64,000 nt of DNA from positions 1 to 64,000 of the forward strand of contig CAKRJP010000003.1 of assembly GCA_934351835.1 (NCBI GenBank), written 5' to 3'. A program made the translations under genes and the position numbers. Shown in pieces: positions 28,280 through 37,214 of the stretch (the first letter of the stretch is position 1; each line of letters opens with the position of its first letter). The notes beneath the pieces were generated by a model. The model was not told the DNA's origin. It did no database searches and was given only the letters and a program-made list of their open reading frames with translations. This DNA comes from an uncultured Lachnospiraceae bacterium. Its GTDB lineage: Bacteria > Bacillota > Clostridia > Lachnospirales > Lachnospiraceae.

Positions 28280-28498
28280 ATATTTTGCAGGAGAGAGTCT
28301 TAAAGATCGGACCGCCGAAGAGGAAAGTCTTTCGTAGAATGGTGAATATACGAGGATGAAACTTTCAGGCAAAAGGACTGCAGGATGTACCACATTCTGA
28401 ATCTTGTACTGTATAGCAAGTTAGATCATATCAGGACGAAAGACAGAAAGAACATTACACTTTATGGGGATAAGTGGAATGTTCTTTCTTTTTCGGTA
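28280..28498 (+). promoter_or_regulatory. Glycine riboswitch with expression platform
   Basis: The conserved glycine aptamer blocks occur in order: GCAGGAGAGAG at 28287, CCGAAGAGGAAAG at 28314, then GATGAAACTTTCAGGCAAAAGGAC to 28378, closed by CTGCAG matching the 5' GCAG. Only one complete aptamer is evident, so it looks like a singlet with possible partial downstream structure. The terminator at 28446-28494 is the expression platform. Placement directly before the glycine reductase genes fits glycine-induced expression of glycine catabolism. Confidence 0.88.
28446..28494 (+). terminator. Riboswitch-controlled terminator
   Basis: GAAAGAACATT (28446-28456) pairs with AATGTTCTTTC (28478-28488), extended by CACTT with AAGTG, and followed by TTTTTC. 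It lies between the glycine aptamer and grdX. Confidence 0.8.
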
Positions 28499-28555
28499 AT
28501 TTAAGAAATCTGTTTTACAAAAGAATGTTTTAGCATTGTACGAGGAGGCTGTGAA

Positions 28556-28936
28556 GTGAGTAAATATATGGTTGTGACGAATAATCCGATGGTTTATGAA
28601 GAGCTGAAAGATACGTGCGATGTAATGTATGATGAAGTTTCTTACGAAGATATTTTAAAGACGGTCAGAGACAGAATCCATGAAGGACATTTGCTTTTGA
28701 CGCATCCATTATCCGGAAGCGTTAAGCCAAATGAGACACCATATAAATCTATTCTGATATCAAAGAGAAAGGAGGGCGTGGACGGAGAGTCCCTGCGATT
28801 GATTGAAAATGCTATTGATGCCTGCCATAAGTTTGAAGACAAGAGGGGCAGGTACAGCGCGGAAGTTTACCAGGATTTTCAGTTGATCGACTGGACGCTG
28901 ATCAAAAGTGGAATCGCATCTGCGGATGCGTGGTAG
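28556..28936 (+). CDS. grdX: GrdX-family protein
   Basis: A 126-residue cytosolic protein of unknown function that is characteristically the first gene of glycine reductase operons. The N-terminus VVTNNPMVYEEL and the central HPLSGSVKPNETPYKSILIS are typical. Translation starts at GTG 28556, preceded by GAGGAGG (28542-28548). It is the first gene after the glycine riboswitch and 37 bases upstream of grdE. No catalytic motif is evident. A regulatory or assembly role has been assumed in the literature but is not shown by sequence. Confidence 0.88.
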   Translation: MSKYMVVTNNPMVYEELKDTCDVMYDEVSYEDILKTVRDRIHEGHLLLTHPLSGSVKPNETPYKSILISKRKEGVDGESLRLIENAIDACHKFEDKRGRYSAEVYQDFQLIDWTLIKSGIASADAW

Positions 28937-28973
28937 GTCATTGACAAAAGTTTTTTTAAGGAGGAAACGATAA

Positions 28974-30254
28974 GTGAGATTAGAGTTGGGATATATTTAT
29001 ATCAAGGATATCCAGTTCGGAACGGAATCAAAGATTGAAGATGGAATCCTCTATGTATCCAGTGAAGCAGCAAGCGCTGTTGCACTTGAAGATGAACATA
29101 TCAAAAACGTATCGTTTGATATTGCAAGGCCGGGAGAATCTGTTCGAATCACACCAGTTAAAGATGTGATCGAGCCGAGAGTAAAGGTCGAAGGAAAAGG
29201 TGGTGTATTTCCTGGAATTATTTCAAAAGTGGATACAGTGGGGTCAGGAAAGACATACGCATTAAAAGGAATGGCGGTTGTGACAGCCGGACGGATTGTA
29301 GGTTTCCAGGAAGGAATCATTGATATGACGGGACCTGGAGCTGATTATACACCATTTTCACAGACACTGAATCTGGTTATGGTGTGTGAACCGGTGGATG
29401 GAATCAAACCGCACGATTATGAGAAAGCAGTGAGATATGCAGGGTTCAGAGTGGCTGCCTATATTGGGGAACTGGCAAGAACTTTGACACCGGATGAAAC
29501 AAAAGTCTATGAGACCTGTACTATCAAAGAAGGTCTGGAGAAGTACCCGGATCTTCCGAGAGTAGCCTATGTACAGATGCTTCAGAGTCAGGGACTCCTT
29601 CATGATACCTATGTATACGGGGTAGATGCAAAGACGATGGTACCTACAATCTTAAGTCCGACAGAGGTTATGGACGGAGCTATTGTTTCAGGAAACTGTG
29701 TATCTGCTTGCGATAAGAATCCTACGTACGTACATGAGAATAACCCAGTGGTGGAAGATCTGTTTGCAGAGCATGGAAAGACACTGAATTTTGTGTGCCA
29801 GATCATTACCAATGAAAATGTATATCTTGCAGATAAGATGAGATCTTCTGACTGGACGGCAAAACTTTGTAAAATGTTGGATCTGGATGGGGTTATCGTA
29901 TCACAGGAGGGATTTGGAAATCCGGATACAGACCTTATCATGAACTGTAAGAAGATAGAATCCGAAGGAATTAAGACGGTGATCATTACAGATGAATATG
30001 CCGGTCGTGACGGAAAATCACAGTCATTAGCAGATGCAGATGCATTAGCAGATGCAGTAGTAACTGGTGGTAATGCTAATGAAGTGATTATCCTGCCAAA
30101 ACTTGATAAAGTGATTGGAACTTTAGATTATGTCAATAAGATCGCGGGAGCAAGTGAAGAGACTTTGCGGGAAGACGGTTCTTTAGAAGTAGAACTTCAG
30201 GTGCTTACAGGTGCGACGAACGAGACAGGTTTCAATAAACTGAGTGCAAGATAA
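28974..30254 (+). CDS. grdE: Glycine reductase component B subunits alpha/beta proprotein
   Basis: A 426-residue proprotein of the substrate-specific protein B. It is cleaved between Asn241 and Cys242 in the visible SGNCVSACDKNP motif; the cysteine becomes the pyruvoyl group that binds glycine as a Schiff base. With GrdB it activates glycine for transfer to the selenoprotein GrdA as a Se-carboxymethyl group. Cys242 falls at the position known in Clostridium sticklandii. Translation starts at GTG 28974 after AAGGAGG. grdB follows after 18 bases. Confidence 0.95.
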   Translation: MRLELGYIYIKDIQFGTESKIEDGILYVSSEAASAVALEDEHIKNVSFDIARPGESVRITPVKDVIEPRVKVEGKGGVFPGIISKVDTVGSGKTYALKGMAVVTAGRIVGFQEGIIDMTGPGADYTPFSQTLNLVMVCEPVDGIKPHDYEKAVRYAGFRVAAYIGELARTLTPDETKVYETCTIKEGLEKYPDLPRVAYVQMLQSQGLLHDTYVYGVDAKTMVPTILSPTEVMDGAIVSGNCVSACDKNPTYVHENNPVVEDLFAEHGKTLNFVCQIITNENVYLADKMRSSDWTAKLCKMLDLDGVIVSQEGFGNPDTDLIMNCKKIESEGIKTVIITDEYAGRDGKSQSLADADALADAVVTGGNANEVIILPKLDKVIGTLDYVNKIAGASEETLREDGSLEVELQVLTGATNETGFNKLSAR

Positions 30255-30272
30255 GAAGGGAGGGTAATCGGA

Positions 30273-31583
30273 ATGGCAAAAATAAAAGTAGTGCATTATA
30301 TCAATCAGTTTTTTGCTCAGATCGGTGGAGAAGAAAAAGCTGATTATCCTGCAGAATTGCGAGTTGGGGAGGTTGTAGGTCCGGGACTTGCGTTTATGCA
30401 GCAGTTTAAAGAGGAAGCAGAGATTGTCGCGACAATCATATGCGGAGATTCTTACTTTAATGAGAATCTGGAAACAGCTAAAGCAGAGATATTACAGATG
30501 GTAAAAGAACAGTCACCGGATGTATTTATCGCAGGTCCTGCATTCAACGCTGGACGGTATGGTGTAGCATGTGGAACGATTGCGGCGGCAGTGCAGAGTG
30601 AACTTGGGATTCCGGCGGTGACAGGAATGTATATCGAAAATCCCGGTGCCGATATGTTTAAAAATGATGTCTATATGGTATCAACGAAGAACAGTGCGGC
30701 AGGAATGCGTGATGCAGTTAAGAAGATGGCACCACTTACGTTGAAATTGGCAAAAGGCGAGAAAATCGGGGCATCTGCGGAGGAAGGATATATACCGAAT
30801 GGGGTACGTGTGAATTTCTTTGAGAAAGAGAGAGGATCAAAACGTGCAGTAAAGATGCTTATTAAGAAATTGAACGGTAAACCTTATACAACAGAGTATC
30901 CAATGCCTGATTTTGACAGGGTAGAGCCAAATGCTCCAATTACAGATCTGGCACATGCAAAGATTGCACTGGTAACTTCCGGTGGTATTGTACCGAAAGG
31001 AAACCCGGATCATATTGAGAGTTCAAGTGCTTCTCATTATGGGGAATATGATATTACAGGCGTTATGGATCTGACGGAAGCGACTTACGAGACGGCTCAT
31101 GGTGGCTATGATCCGGTGTATGCGAATGCGGATGCCGATCGAGTATTGCCGGTAGACGTGCTGCGGGATATGGAAAAAGAAGGTGTGATAGGGGAATTAC
31201 ACCATTTATTCTATACGACTGTAGGAAATGGAACAGCCGTTGCATCAGCCAAAGCATATGCGGCAGAATTTTCTCAGAAATTAAAGAATGACGGAGTTGA
31301 TGCAGTGATCCTGACCTCTACGTGAGGTACCTGTACTCGTTGCGGTGCAACGATGGTGAAAGAAATTGAGAGGGCGGGAATCCCGGTGGTACATATCTGT
31401 ACAGTAACTCCGATTTCTATGACAGTAGGTGCGAACAGAATTGTACCTGCGATCGCAATTCCTCATCCACTTGGAAATCCTTCCCTGGATAAAGAGGAAG
31501 AAAAAGCACTTCGCCGTAAGATTGTAGAGAAGGCGTTGACGGCACTTACAACAGAAATAGATGGTCAGACGATATTCGAATAA
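30273..31583 (+). CDS. grdB: Glycine reductase component B gamma subunit, selenoprotein
   Basis: A 436-residue selenoprotein whose TGA at 31323-31325 encodes selenocysteine 351. Read through, the sequence is LTST-Sec-GTCTRCGATMVKEIER, the conserved redox motif of this family, and the frame stays open to TAA at 31581-31583 with family-like sequence (TVGANRIVPAIAIPHPLGNP). Conventional ORF calling stops at 350 residues or finds only the C-terminal piece from 31353. The selenocysteine attacks the glycine carbon with loss of ammonia. A hairpin just downstream fits a SECIS. The gene sits between grdE and trxB. Confidence 0.95.
31338..31352 (+). promoter_or_regulatory. SECIS-like hairpin of grdB
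   Basis: CGTTGC and GCAACG form a perfect 6-bp stem with loop GGT, beginning 12 bases after the TGA codon. Bacterial SECIS elements lie directly 3' of the UGA and carry a GU in the apical loop for SelB binding, which matches here. Confidence 0.65.
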
Positions 31584-31596
31584 GGAGATTCTATCT

Positions 31597-32541
31597 ATGA
31601 GTACGATATATGATGTAATTATTCTAGGTGCAGGTCCGGCAGGACTGGCAGCAGGTCTCTATGCGGGACGGAGCAGACTGAAAACGCTGATCATTGAGAG
31701 AGGGCAGGATGGTGGTCAGATTGCAATCACGGATGAGATTGAGAATTATCCGGGTCAGATCGTGGAAGGAGAATCGGGACCATCCCTGATTGCGAGGATG
31801 ACAGCGCAGGCAGAAAAGTTTGGAGCAGAACGTGTAGCTGACACGATCAAAGAAGTATCTCTGGAAGGAGATATCAAGATCTTAAAGAGTGCGAAGGCTG
31901 AGTATCAGGCAAGAAATATTATTATTGCGACAGGTGCTCATTCACGGCCGATCGGCTGTAAAGGGGAAGCGGAGTACATGGGAAAAGGTGTTTCCTACTG
32001 TGCAACCTGCGATGCAAACTTTTTTGAGGATTTCGAAGTGTATGTTGTGGGTGGTGGAGATTCCGCAGTAGAAGAGGCAATGTACCTGACGAAATTTGCG
32101 AGAAAGGTGACGGTGATCCACAGAAGAAATGAACTGCGCGCCGCGAAATCCATTCAGGAAAAGGCCTTTAAGAACGAGAAACTGCATTTCCTTTGGGACA
32201 GTGTTGTGGAAGAACTTGGCGGAGATGACATTTTACAGTGGATGAAAGTCAAGAATGTCAAGACCGGCGAAGTGACAACCCTGGAAGCAGACGAAGAAGA
32301 TGGAATGTTCGGAGTCTTTGGATTTATCGGAACCGTTCCGAATTCTTCCATTTTTAAGGGGATTATTGATATGGATGAGCGAGGTTATATCCTGACGGAT
32401 GCAGATATGCATACCAATATCCCGGGCGTATATGCTGCAGGAGACGTTCGTGTCAAGAGTTTGAGGCAAGTGGTAACAGCGGCAGCTGATGGAGCAATCG
32501 CTGCAGTTCAGGTAGAACGAAGTATGTCAGATTATGTTTAA
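31597..32541 (+). CDS. trxB: Thioredoxin reductase of the glycine reductase system
   Basis: A 314-residue FAD/NADPH enzyme. FAD motif GAGPAGLAAGLYAGR is near residue 11, redox pair CATC in YCATCDANFFE near 135, NADPH motif GGGDSAVEEAMYL near 153, and the C-terminal FAD box GVYAAGDVRVK near 277. It passes NADPH electrons to the adjacent TrxA, which reduces GrdA after each turnover. ATG 31597 is used, with AAGGAG upstream at 31582-31587. The gene lies between grdB and trxA rather than at the start of the operon as in many clostridia. Confidence 0.94.
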   Translation: MSTIYDVIILGAGPAGLAAGLYAGRSRLKTLIIERGQDGGQIAITDEIENYPGQIVEGESGPSLIARMTAQAEKFGAERVADTIKEVSLEGDIKILKSAKAEYQARNIIIATGAHSRPIGCKGEAEYMGKGVSYCATCDANFFEDFEVYVVGGGDSAVEEAMYLTKFARKVTVIHRRNELRAAKSIQEKAFKNEKLHFLWDSVVEELGGDDILQWMKVKNVKTGEVTTLEADEEDGMFGVFGFIGTVPNSSIFKGIIDMDERGYILTDADMHTNIPGVYAAGDVRVKSLRQVVTAAADGAIAAVQVERSMSDYV

Positions 32542-32556
32542 AAGGAGGGCTTTTAG

Positions 32557-32874
32557 ATGTTAGATGTTGATAAGACTACATTTGAAGAAGAAGTATTAAA
32601 AGCAGAAGGATACGTATTTGTTGATTTTTATGGAGACGGATGTGTACCGTGTCAGGCATTAATGCCGAAGGTACATGAATATGCGGAGACTTACGGGGAT
32701 AAGATCAAATTTACTTCGCTGAATACTACAAAAGCACGCCGCCTGGCAATCTCGCAGAAGGTTCTCGGACTCCCGGTAATGGCAATTTACAAAGACGGAG
32801 AAAAAGTAGAGGAACTGGTAAAGGACGATTGTACGGCAGAATCCATCGAAGAGATGATCAAGAAGTATATCTAA
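32557..32874 (+). CDS. trxA: Thioredoxin of the glycine reductase system
   Basis: A 105-residue thioredoxin. The active site reads GDGCVPCQAL near residues 27-36, so the usual WCGPC is replaced by GCVPC, as known for thioredoxins that serve glycine, sarcosine and betaine reductases. The cis-proline strand GLPVMAIY is near 75. It reduces the selenenylsulfide of GrdA. Located 15 bases after trxB with AAAGGAGG upstream, and 52 bases before grdA. Confidence 0.93.
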   Translation: MLDVDKTTFEEEVLKAEGYVFVDFYGDGCVPCQALMPKVHEYAETYGDKIKFTSLNTTKARRLAISQKVLGLPVMAIYKDGEKVEELVKDDCTAESIEEMIKKYI

Positions 32875-32926
32875 AAGATACTTTAAGAATAAAGAAATTA
32901 AAAATACAAAGAAAGGAGATCAGGTT

Positions 32927-33394
32927 ATGGCTATTTTAGAAGGAAAAAAAGCAATCATAATCGGTGACCGTGACGGAATACCGGGTCCTGCAATTGCTGA
33001 GTGTGTCAAGAGTGCAGGCGCAGATATCGTGTATTCGTCAACGGAATGCTTCGTTTGAACGAGCGCAGGCGCAATGGATCTGGAGAATCAGAAAAGAGTA
33101 AAAGAATTTGCAGAGGAATACGGTGCAGAGAATTTGGTAGTAATTCTTGGTGCAGCAGAGGGTGAGGCGGCAGGCCTTGCAGCAGAGACTGTTACTCTTG
33201 GTGATCCTACATTTGCAGGTCCATTGACAGGAGTCCAGCTTGGACTCACGGTATATCATGTATGTGAACCGGAAGTCAAAGAAGAATTTGATGAGACAGT
33301 TTACGATGAACAGGTTAGTATGATGGAGATGGTATTAGATGTGGACGATATCATATCTGAGATGCAGGCAATCAGAGATCAGATTGAAGAATAG
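32927..33394 (+). CDS. grdA: Glycine/sarcosine/betaine reductase selenoprotein A
   Basis: A 155-residue selenoprotein, close to the usual 158. TGA at 33056-33058 is selenocysteine 44, in the conserved context STECFV-Sec-TSAGAMDLENQKRVK. Sec44 is also the known position in Clostridium sticklandii. GrdA carries the Se-carboxymethyl group from protein B to protein C and is reduced by thioredoxin. ATG 32927 follows AAAGGAG. Standard ORF calling loses the first 44 residues and begins at an internal ATG (33074), so the gene would be missed or truncated in routine annotation. Confidence 0.95.
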
Positions 33395-33426
33395 TACTGT
33401 CTTACATCAGGAGAGGTGAATGACCG

Positions 33427-34965
33427 ATGAATAGTGTAATTAAAGGAGCAAGCTATATTCTGGCACATACGCCGGATATGGTCATGTATAATGGTACAAC
33501 GCAGACAACCGAGCGGGTAGTGAACCCGGAATCAGAGTATCTGAAAGAAGTGCTGGCACATTTGCGTTCGTATGAGGAGGCAGTAGCTTACTGGCCGAAT
33601 CAGACTTACATAGGCAATGTGCATCCTGAGAAACTGGCAGAAGTGGAATTTCCGTACTATGACAAAAAGATGGAACAGGCAGAGCGTTTCGGCAGATATG
33701 GGGAAATTATGCCGGAAGAGGAATTTCTTTTGCTGGTGCAGGCGAGTGATATGTTTGAGGTTGTAAGACTGGAGCATACATTTGTAGAAACTTATAAAGA
33801 GACATTTGCAAAGAATCCGGTAATCTCAGAGGACATTGTCGAAAGAATTCCGGAGGGCGTGCAGTTAGAGGAAATTGAAGACCTGATAAAGGAAGATCAT
33901 GCAGAACCTCTTTATTTCCAGGACAAACTGGTGGGCTGTGTGAAACCGGCACATGATATTGACGTAAACTTATCTTCCCATGTGATGCATGAGAATCTGA
34001 TGAGTAAGGCATCCAGTGTACTGGCGTTGTTATATGCTGTAAAAAATGCAGGAATTGAGAAGACAGATGTTGAGTATGTGATCGACTGTTCGGAAGAAGC
34101 CTGCGGTGATATGAACCAGAGAGGCGGAGGAAACTTTGCAAAAGCGGCAGCAGAGGTTGCAGGACTTTTGAATGCCACAGGTTCAGATTCCAGAGGATTC
34201 TGTGCAGCACCGACACATGCCATGATCGAGGCGGCTGCGCTGGTGAAAGCCGGAGCCTATAAGACAGTTGTGGTAACTGCAGGTGGTTGTACTGCCAAGT
34301 TAGGTATGAACGGGAAAGATCATGTGAAAAAGGGACTTCCAATCCTGGAAGATTGTCTGGGTGGATTTGCGGTTGTGATTTCTGAAAATGATGGTGTCAA
34401 TCCAGAGATTGATCTTGGAATTTTAGGACGTCATACCGTTGGAACCGGTTCTGCACCGCAGAATGTTATCGGAAGCCTGGTGGCTGATCCGTTAGACCGT
34501 GTGGGAATGAAGATTACGGATATCGATAAATTTTCACCGGAGATGCAGAATGCAGATATTACAAAGCCGGCAGGCGCCGGAGATGTTCCGTTGGCAAACT
34601 ATAAGATGATAGGTGCACTGGCGGTAAAACGTGGGGAATTGGACCGGAAAGAGCTGGCGGCATTTACGAAAGAACATGGTCTGACCGGATGGGCACCGAC
34701 GCAGGGACATATTCCTTCCGGAGTTCCATATGTAGGATTTGCCAGAGAAGATATTTTAAATGATAAGATCAAAAATGCCATGATCATAGGAAAGGGAAGT
34801 CTGTTCTTAGGACGTATGACGAACCTTTTTGACGGAGTATCTTTCGTGATTCATGGAAATACAGCAGAAAAAGAAAATGCAGCAGGTGGAATTTCCGAAG
34901 AAGAAGTCAAGGGATTAATTGCGAAAGCAATGAAAGAGTTTGCAGAAACCCTTCTTGGAGAATAG
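33427..34965 (+). CDS. grdC: Glycine reductase component C beta subunit
   Basis: A 512-residue protein. With GrdD it forms protein C, which converts the Se-carboxymethyl group on GrdA to acetyl phosphate through an acetyl-thiol intermediate. The chain is related to FabH/thiolase-fold enzymes: DCSEEACGDMNQRGGGNFAKA near residues 218-238 and GFCAAPTHAMIEAAALVKAGAYK near 257-279, then GGCTAKLGMNGKDH. The start follows GGAGAGG. Stop and next start are 10 bases apart. Confidence 0.94.
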   Translation: MNSVIKGASYILAHTPDMVMYNGTTQTTERVVNPESEYLKEVLAHLRSYEEAVAYWPNQTYIGNVHPEKLAEVEFPYYDKKMEQAERFGRYGEIMPEEEFLLLVQASDMFEVVRLEHTFVETYKETFAKNPVISEDIVERIPEGVQLEEIEDLIKEDHAEPLYFQDKLVGCVKPAHDIDVNLSSHVMHENLMSKASSVLALLYAVKNAGIEKTDVEYVIDCSEEACGDMNQRGGGNFAKAAAEVAGLLNATGSDSRGFCAAPTHAMIEAAALVKAGAYKTVVVTAGGCTAKLGMNGKDHVKKGLPILEDCLGGFAVVISENDGVNPEIDLGILGRHTVGTGSAPQNVIGSLVADPLDRVGMKITDIDKFSPEMQNADITKPAGAGDVPLANYKMIGALAVKRGELDRKELAAFTKEHGLTGWAPTQGHIPSGVPYVGFAREDILNDKIKNAMIIGKGSLFLGRMTNLFDGVSFVIHGNTAEKENAAGGISEEEVKGLIAKAMKEFAETLLGE

Positions 34966-34975
34966 GAGGGACACT

Positions 34976-36130
34976 ATGGCAAATAAGATAGAAAAGATGA
35001 TCGCAGAAACTTTTCTGGAGATTGCAGAAGGACTGGAAAACGGTGGATATGGTAAAAAACCAAAGATTGCTGTTACAGGTCTGGGAAGTGAACACGGGGA
35101 AGAGAATGTAATGGCGGCGGCGGTAAAAGCCGCCGGAGAAGGTGTTGATGTTTATTATATCGGAACTCTGGAGCATCCGGAAGTAACGACAATATCGGCA
35201 GAGACTGACGAAGAAGCACATCAGAAGATGGAAGAACTGTTGGACAATAAAAAAATTGACGGAGCAGTGACCATGCATTTTCCATTTCCAATCGGAGTGT
35301 CAACCGTAGGACGTGTTGTGACACCTGGAGTTGGAAAAGAAATGTTCCTGGCAACGACCACGGGAACTTCCAGTACAGACCGTATCGAAGGGATGGTCAA
35401 AAATGCGATTTATGGAATGATCACAGCCAGAACCTGTGGGATTGAAGAACCAACAATTGGAATCCTGAATATTGACGGGGCAAGGCAGGTAGAAATCCTT
35501 TTAAAAGAACTTCAGGCGAATGGATATCCAATCACATTTGCAGAGTCTGTGAGAGCCGATGGTGGTTGTATCATGCGAGGAAATGACGTGTTACAGGGAA
35601 CACCGGATGTACTGGTATGCGATCCATTGACTGGAAATGTTTTAAATAAGATGATGTCATCCTTCACAACAGGAGGAAACTATGAATCTGTGGGATATGG
35701 GTATGGACCTGGAATCGGAGAAGATTATGAGAAATTGGTCATGATTATATCCAGAGCATCCGGGACACCGGTGATACTAAATGCAATCCGCTATGCAGCC
35801 GAGTTGGTACGGGCAGATGTGTTTGCATATGAGAAACAAGAATTTAAACTGGCTGAAAAAGCCGGATGGAAGAAAATACTTGAAGATCGCAAGTCTTCCG
35901 GTAAAACTGCAGAGCATGATGATACAGTGAAAGAACCTGAAAAGGAGATTGTCACTGCTCAGATCGCAGGAATTGAAGTAATGGATCTGGAAGATGCAGT
36001 AAAAGTATTGTGGAAAAAGAATATCTATGCAGAAAGTGGAATGGGCTGTACAGGACCGATCATCAGAGTATCCGATCAGAATCTTGGAACAGCGAAAGAA
36101 GAACTGAGAGAAGCAGGATATATTCAGTAA
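34976..36130 (+). CDS. grdD: Glycine reductase component C alpha subunit
   Basis: A 384-residue subunit of protein C, which releases acetyl phosphate. The fold resembles PlsX/phosphotransacetylase-like proteins: KIAVTGLGSEHGEENVMAAAVKA near 30-52 and GGNYESVGYGYGPGIGEDYEK near 230. The C-terminal MGCTGPIIRVSDQN contains a conserved cysteine (about 364) that fits the acetyl-accepting thiol. ATG 34976 is chosen over 34940 because AGGAGGG lies just upstream. It ends the operon, with a strong terminator downstream. Confidence 0.94.
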   Translation: MANKIEKMIAETFLEIAEGLENGGYGKKPKIAVTGLGSEHGEENVMAAAVKAAGEGVDVYYIGTLEHPEVTTISAETDEEAHQKMEELLDNKKIDGAVTMHFPFPIGVSTVGRVVTPGVGKEMFLATTTGTSSTDRIEGMVKNAIYGMITARTCGIEEPTIGILNIDGARQVEILLKELQANGYPITFAESVRADGGCIMRGNDVLQGTPDVLVCDPLTGNVLNKMMSSFTTGGNYESVGYGYGPGIGEDYEKLVMIISRASGTPVILNAIRYAAELVRADVFAYEKQEFKLAEKAGWKKILEDRKSSGKTAEHDDTVKEPEKEIVTAQIAGIEVMDLEDAVKVLWKKNIYAESGMGCTGPIIRVSDQNLGTAKEELREAGYIQ

Positions 36131-36150
36131 CAAGTTACTCCTAAACTATG

Positions 36151-36189
36151 AGAAAGAACCCGGCGGTATAAACTGTCCGGGTTCTTTCT
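36151..36189. terminator. Terminator between grdD and the DUF1284 gene
   Basis: AGAAAGAACCCGG (36151-36163) pairs perfectly with CCGGGTTCTTTCT (36177-36189). The 13-bp stem lies between convergent genes and can serve both strands. Confidence 0.8.
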
Positions 36190-36208
36190 ATGTCATTATC
36201 CAGGAAAA

Positions 36209-36613
36209 CTAGAGTGATGTTGCCATACATTTTTGGATACAGCAGGAATCATTAAGATACCAGCTACAGTCTCCACAGATCTTTTTTACTATTTCAGGTG
36301 TTGCACCGACACGCAGCTTCCGGATGAGTGCCTGATAATTATAGGTGGTCTCCTCAAGCTGGAAAGTATCCATTACTCGTTGGTCGAGGAGACGGACATG
36401 TTCATCAGTACTGCAGGTATTTTCTGCGACCTTGTTGGGACAGGCCGTGCAGAGATGATCCGTGCCACAGGTGAGTCTGATCTGCATGTCTGAATTATTT
36501 CTTAATTTGCCTGTGATGCGATTCATATTGGCGACAAATTCCGGGCTGTATCCACGTCCTTCATAGCTCTGTGTGCAGAGCAGATGATGCGGACGTAAGG
36601 TAATTACGCACAT
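36209..36613 (-). CDS. DUF1284-family cysteine-rich protein
   Basis: A 134-residue protein with the DUF1284 start (LRPHHLLCTQSYEG). Eleven cysteines are visible in the whole chain, with pairs CGTDHLCTAC near 46-55 and CGDCSWYLNDSCCIQKC near the end. The arrangement suggests an iron-sulfur or zinc protein; function is not established. Its first 10 bases overlap the end of bioY, so it is co-transcribed with the biotin transporter gene. Confidence 0.75.
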   Translation of the reverse strand: MCVITLRPHHLLCTQSYEGRGYSPEFVANMNRITGKLRNNSDMQIRLTCGTDHLCTACPNKVAENTCSTDEHVRLLDQRVMDTFQLEETTYNYQALIRKLRVGATPEIVKKICGDCSWYLNDSCCIQKCMATSL

Positions 36614-37152
36614 TGCAGAGATGCCGGAAGTCTGTCACGGATCTGAAGACCGAGCAGTGCGGCAAGTACAGCTTTGATGATCGCAGTTGGGATAAATGGG
36701 ATCACACATGCTGCCAGAGCAGTTCCTACAGATGCCTGCATTAATGCGCAGAACATAATAACACCAACTACATAATTAATGACTGTTCCCAGGATCAGGA
36801 ACAATACGAACATTCCTTTTTGTTTTCTCTTTTCAACACCGATACCAATGAGCCATGCCATGATCGGGAATGATATGATAAATCCTCCGGTAGGACCGAT
36901 CAGAATCTGGAATCCACCACTAAGCCCTGCAAATACCGGTAAACCGATGGCACCAAGCAGGATGTAGACCAGGATCGAAAGACCGCCGCGTTTTGAACCG
37001 AGAACCACACCGGCCAGGGTGACTGCAAATGTCTGCATCGTCATCGGTACGCCTAATGGCATCGGAATTGATATCTGTGCCATGATCACAGTAACTGCTG
37101 CGAATAATGCGATACAGCAGATGTCTTGTACGGAGAGTTTTGAACTTTTCAT
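36604..37152 (-). CDS. bioY: Biotin ECF transporter S component BioY
   Basis: A 182-residue membrane protein with about six segments that binds biotin and works with an ECF module encoded elsewhere. The BioY hallmarks are visible: IPMPLGVPMTMQTFAVTLAG near residues 29-48 and GPTGGFIISFPIMAWLIG near 85. Length is typical. The upstream region has a promoter whose -35 hexamer lies inside a BirA-type inverted repeat, so it is very probably repressed by biotin-loaded BirA. It is followed by an overlapping DUF1284 gene and is divergent from pdxS. Confidence 0.93.
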   Translation of the reverse strand: MKSSKLSVQDICCIALFAAVTVIMAQISIPMPLGVPMTMQTFAVTLAGVVLGSKRGGLSILVYILLGAIGLPVFAGLSGGFQILIGPTGGFIISFPIMAWLIGIGVEKRKQKGMFVLFLILGTVINYVVGVIMFCALMQASVGTALAACVIPFIPTAIIKAVLAALLGLQIRDRLPASLQCA

Positions 37153-37185
37153 AATATGTATTCCTCACTTTCAATTTCTGAATAC

Positions 37186-37214
37186 AGTATAAGGGCATGA
37201 AAAACAAATGTCAA
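37186..37214 (-). promoter_or_regulatory. bioY promoter
   Basis: On the minus strand TTGACA (complement of 37209-37214), a 17-base spacer and TATACT (complement of 37186-37191): near-consensus. The -35 overlaps the BirA operator. Confidence 0.7.

Noticed and set aside
31353..31583. A separate 76-residue gene after grdB
   Set aside because: It is the C-terminal part of grdB after the selenocysteine TGA, not an independent gene.
33074..33394. A 106-residue gene start in place of grdA
   Set aside because: It is an internal methionine of grdA; the conserved N-terminus and Sec codon lie upstream.
33707..34342. A 211-residue minus-strand frame inside grdC
   Set aside because: Antisense to conserved grdC; His/Ser/Leu-rich sequence without domain features.
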